A DNA stretch of 20,000 bases from Cristatella mucedo (Eukaryota; Bryozoa; Phylactolaemata; Cristatellidae), in NCBI GenBank assembly GCA_009760855.2, contig WPIO01000026.1, forward strand, positions 4,297,501 through 4,317,500, in the 5' to 3' direction. The stretch's first letter is position 1. Every line of letters begins with the position of its first letter. Made by a program: the position numbers and the translations under genes. This document shows, one piece after another, positions 19,362 through 20,000 of the stretch. Below the pieces are notes generated by a model. That model did not search any database. It worked only from the letters and a program-made list of their open reading frames with translations, and was not told the DNA's origin.

Positions 19362-19742
19362 GCGCCGCCGACGCTTGCTGCCAAGCGGCGGCGGCGGTGC
19401 TCGCGTGCGCGTGGGAGAGCGTCGCGGACGCTCTGTCGCAGACTTTAAGCCCGCTAAGAACGACAGCTTCAGGTCATTTTTCAACACGGGCTACAGGCAA
19501 CACGTACGACTGCAGCACGAGTGCCCAGCCCGCTTCTATCGTGCACAGGCGCACTGGCTCGCACTCTTGCTCGCCTGTGCGACCGACGAACGTACGAGCG
19601 ACTGCCTGAAGCGCCTGTAGCTTACGCGTGGATCAGATAGATCTCTCCTGCCCCCCAATCGTCTACTCCGTCGTGGATGTGGCAATTGCAGAGCCGCTTA
19701 CCTTGCGATGGCGCTACATCCATACATATAGATATAGAAAAG

Positions 19743-19746
<4 letters not shown>

Positions 19747-19833
<87 letters not shown>
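19747..19833. repeat. (AT)n microsatellite
   Basis: About 43 uninterrupted AT units, marking the edge of the GC-rich tract. Confidence 0.97.
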
Positions 19834-19834
<1 letters not shown>

Positions 19835-19838
19835 TATA

Positions 19839-19888
19839 AACTGACTAATATATTAACTGACACTATATATGAACTGACTAATATATTA
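19839..19888. repeat. 17 bp direct repeat
   Basis: AACTGACTAATATATTA occurs at 19839-19855 and again at 19872-19888, separated by 16 bp with a further ACTGA. The remaining bases to 20000 hold nothing I recognise. Confidence 0.7.
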
Positions 19889-20000
19889 GTTTGCATAAAA
19901 TGTAGCCAACGGATTCCTGGAGAGCAATTCGCCTCGTGCGAAGGTGCGGACGAGATTTCGCGCCTCGCTCTGACCGTTAGCCCTGCTCTGACGGTGCAGC

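Larger units (their letters stand above)
18215..19735. other. GC-rich, CpG-rich tract
   Basis: Sharp rise in GC and CpG compared with everything before it, beginning right after the duplication edge and ending at the (AT)n array. It contains GGCGCGGCGCGGCGCG, CGG-triplet runs, a 12-13 base G run near 18893 and several hairpins. Long open frames here run on both strands and are Arg/Ala/Pro-rich, as expected by chance at this GC. It could be a CpG-island-like promoter, an LTR or a transposon. Confidence 0.6.

Noticed and set aside
18938-19487. Long overlapping minus-strand open frames (148 and 105 codons)
   Set aside because: Low-complexity Arg/Ala-rich products caused by CGG repeats and the palindrome; no motif seen.
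1-20000. CRISPR arrays, tRNA or rRNA genes
   Set aside because: None seen; the only arrays are simple microsatellites and two-copy duplications.

Overview
This is a eukaryotic, almost certainly metazoan (invertebrate) window. There are no operons. The sequence is mostly AT-rich and intron-like. It holds several degraded copies of one CR1/L2-like LINE, an AT-dinucleotide array and GT-AG introns. I cannot name the species.

The main find is a small three-exon gene on the minus strand (15747-17020). It appears intact and encodes a 142-residue protein with a signal peptide and two tandem ~58-residue repeats centred on a Trp-Ile motif. Its two introns (154 and 691 bp) have GT-AG ends and both are phase 1. 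A paralogue, copy A (exons 1-2 at 8632-9049), is a pseudogene with a +1 and a -1 frameshift, stop codons and a lost splice donor. A second fragment, copy C (about 2090-3405), keeps only part of exon 2 and intron 2. Copies A and B lie in a segmental duplication (about 8277-10160 and 16257-18155) that includes a long, well-conserved upstream flank with a shared TATA box.

Layout: 1-1000 has unidentified minus-strand coding-like segments. 1360-2010 and 5780-6760 are two copies of an intronic repeat R; the second contains a ~375 bp tandem duplication. 2289-3066 is a 5'-truncated LINE (minus strand) inserted in copy C. 3575-5186 is the endonuclease half of a decayed LINE. 5200-5515 and 14520-14925 are paired decayed LINE-like blocks, each at the exon-3 side of a gene copy. 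6968-8276 is a young 5'-truncated LINE inserted into intron 2 of copy A, ending in an inverted duplication of its own 3' hairpin. 10278-11260 is a GC-richer segment resembling a solo LTR, followed by a cluster of hairpins. 11640-13830 holds strongly decayed LINE pieces. 15447-18155 is the intact gene copy B with its flanks. 18215-19735 is a very GC-rich, CpG-rich tract with long palindromes and no gene I can confirm. 19747-19833 is an (AT)n array.

A plausible history is that a gene for a small secreted repeat protein was duplicated locally. Two copies decayed and took LINE insertions, and one copy (B) kept an open frame and splice sites.
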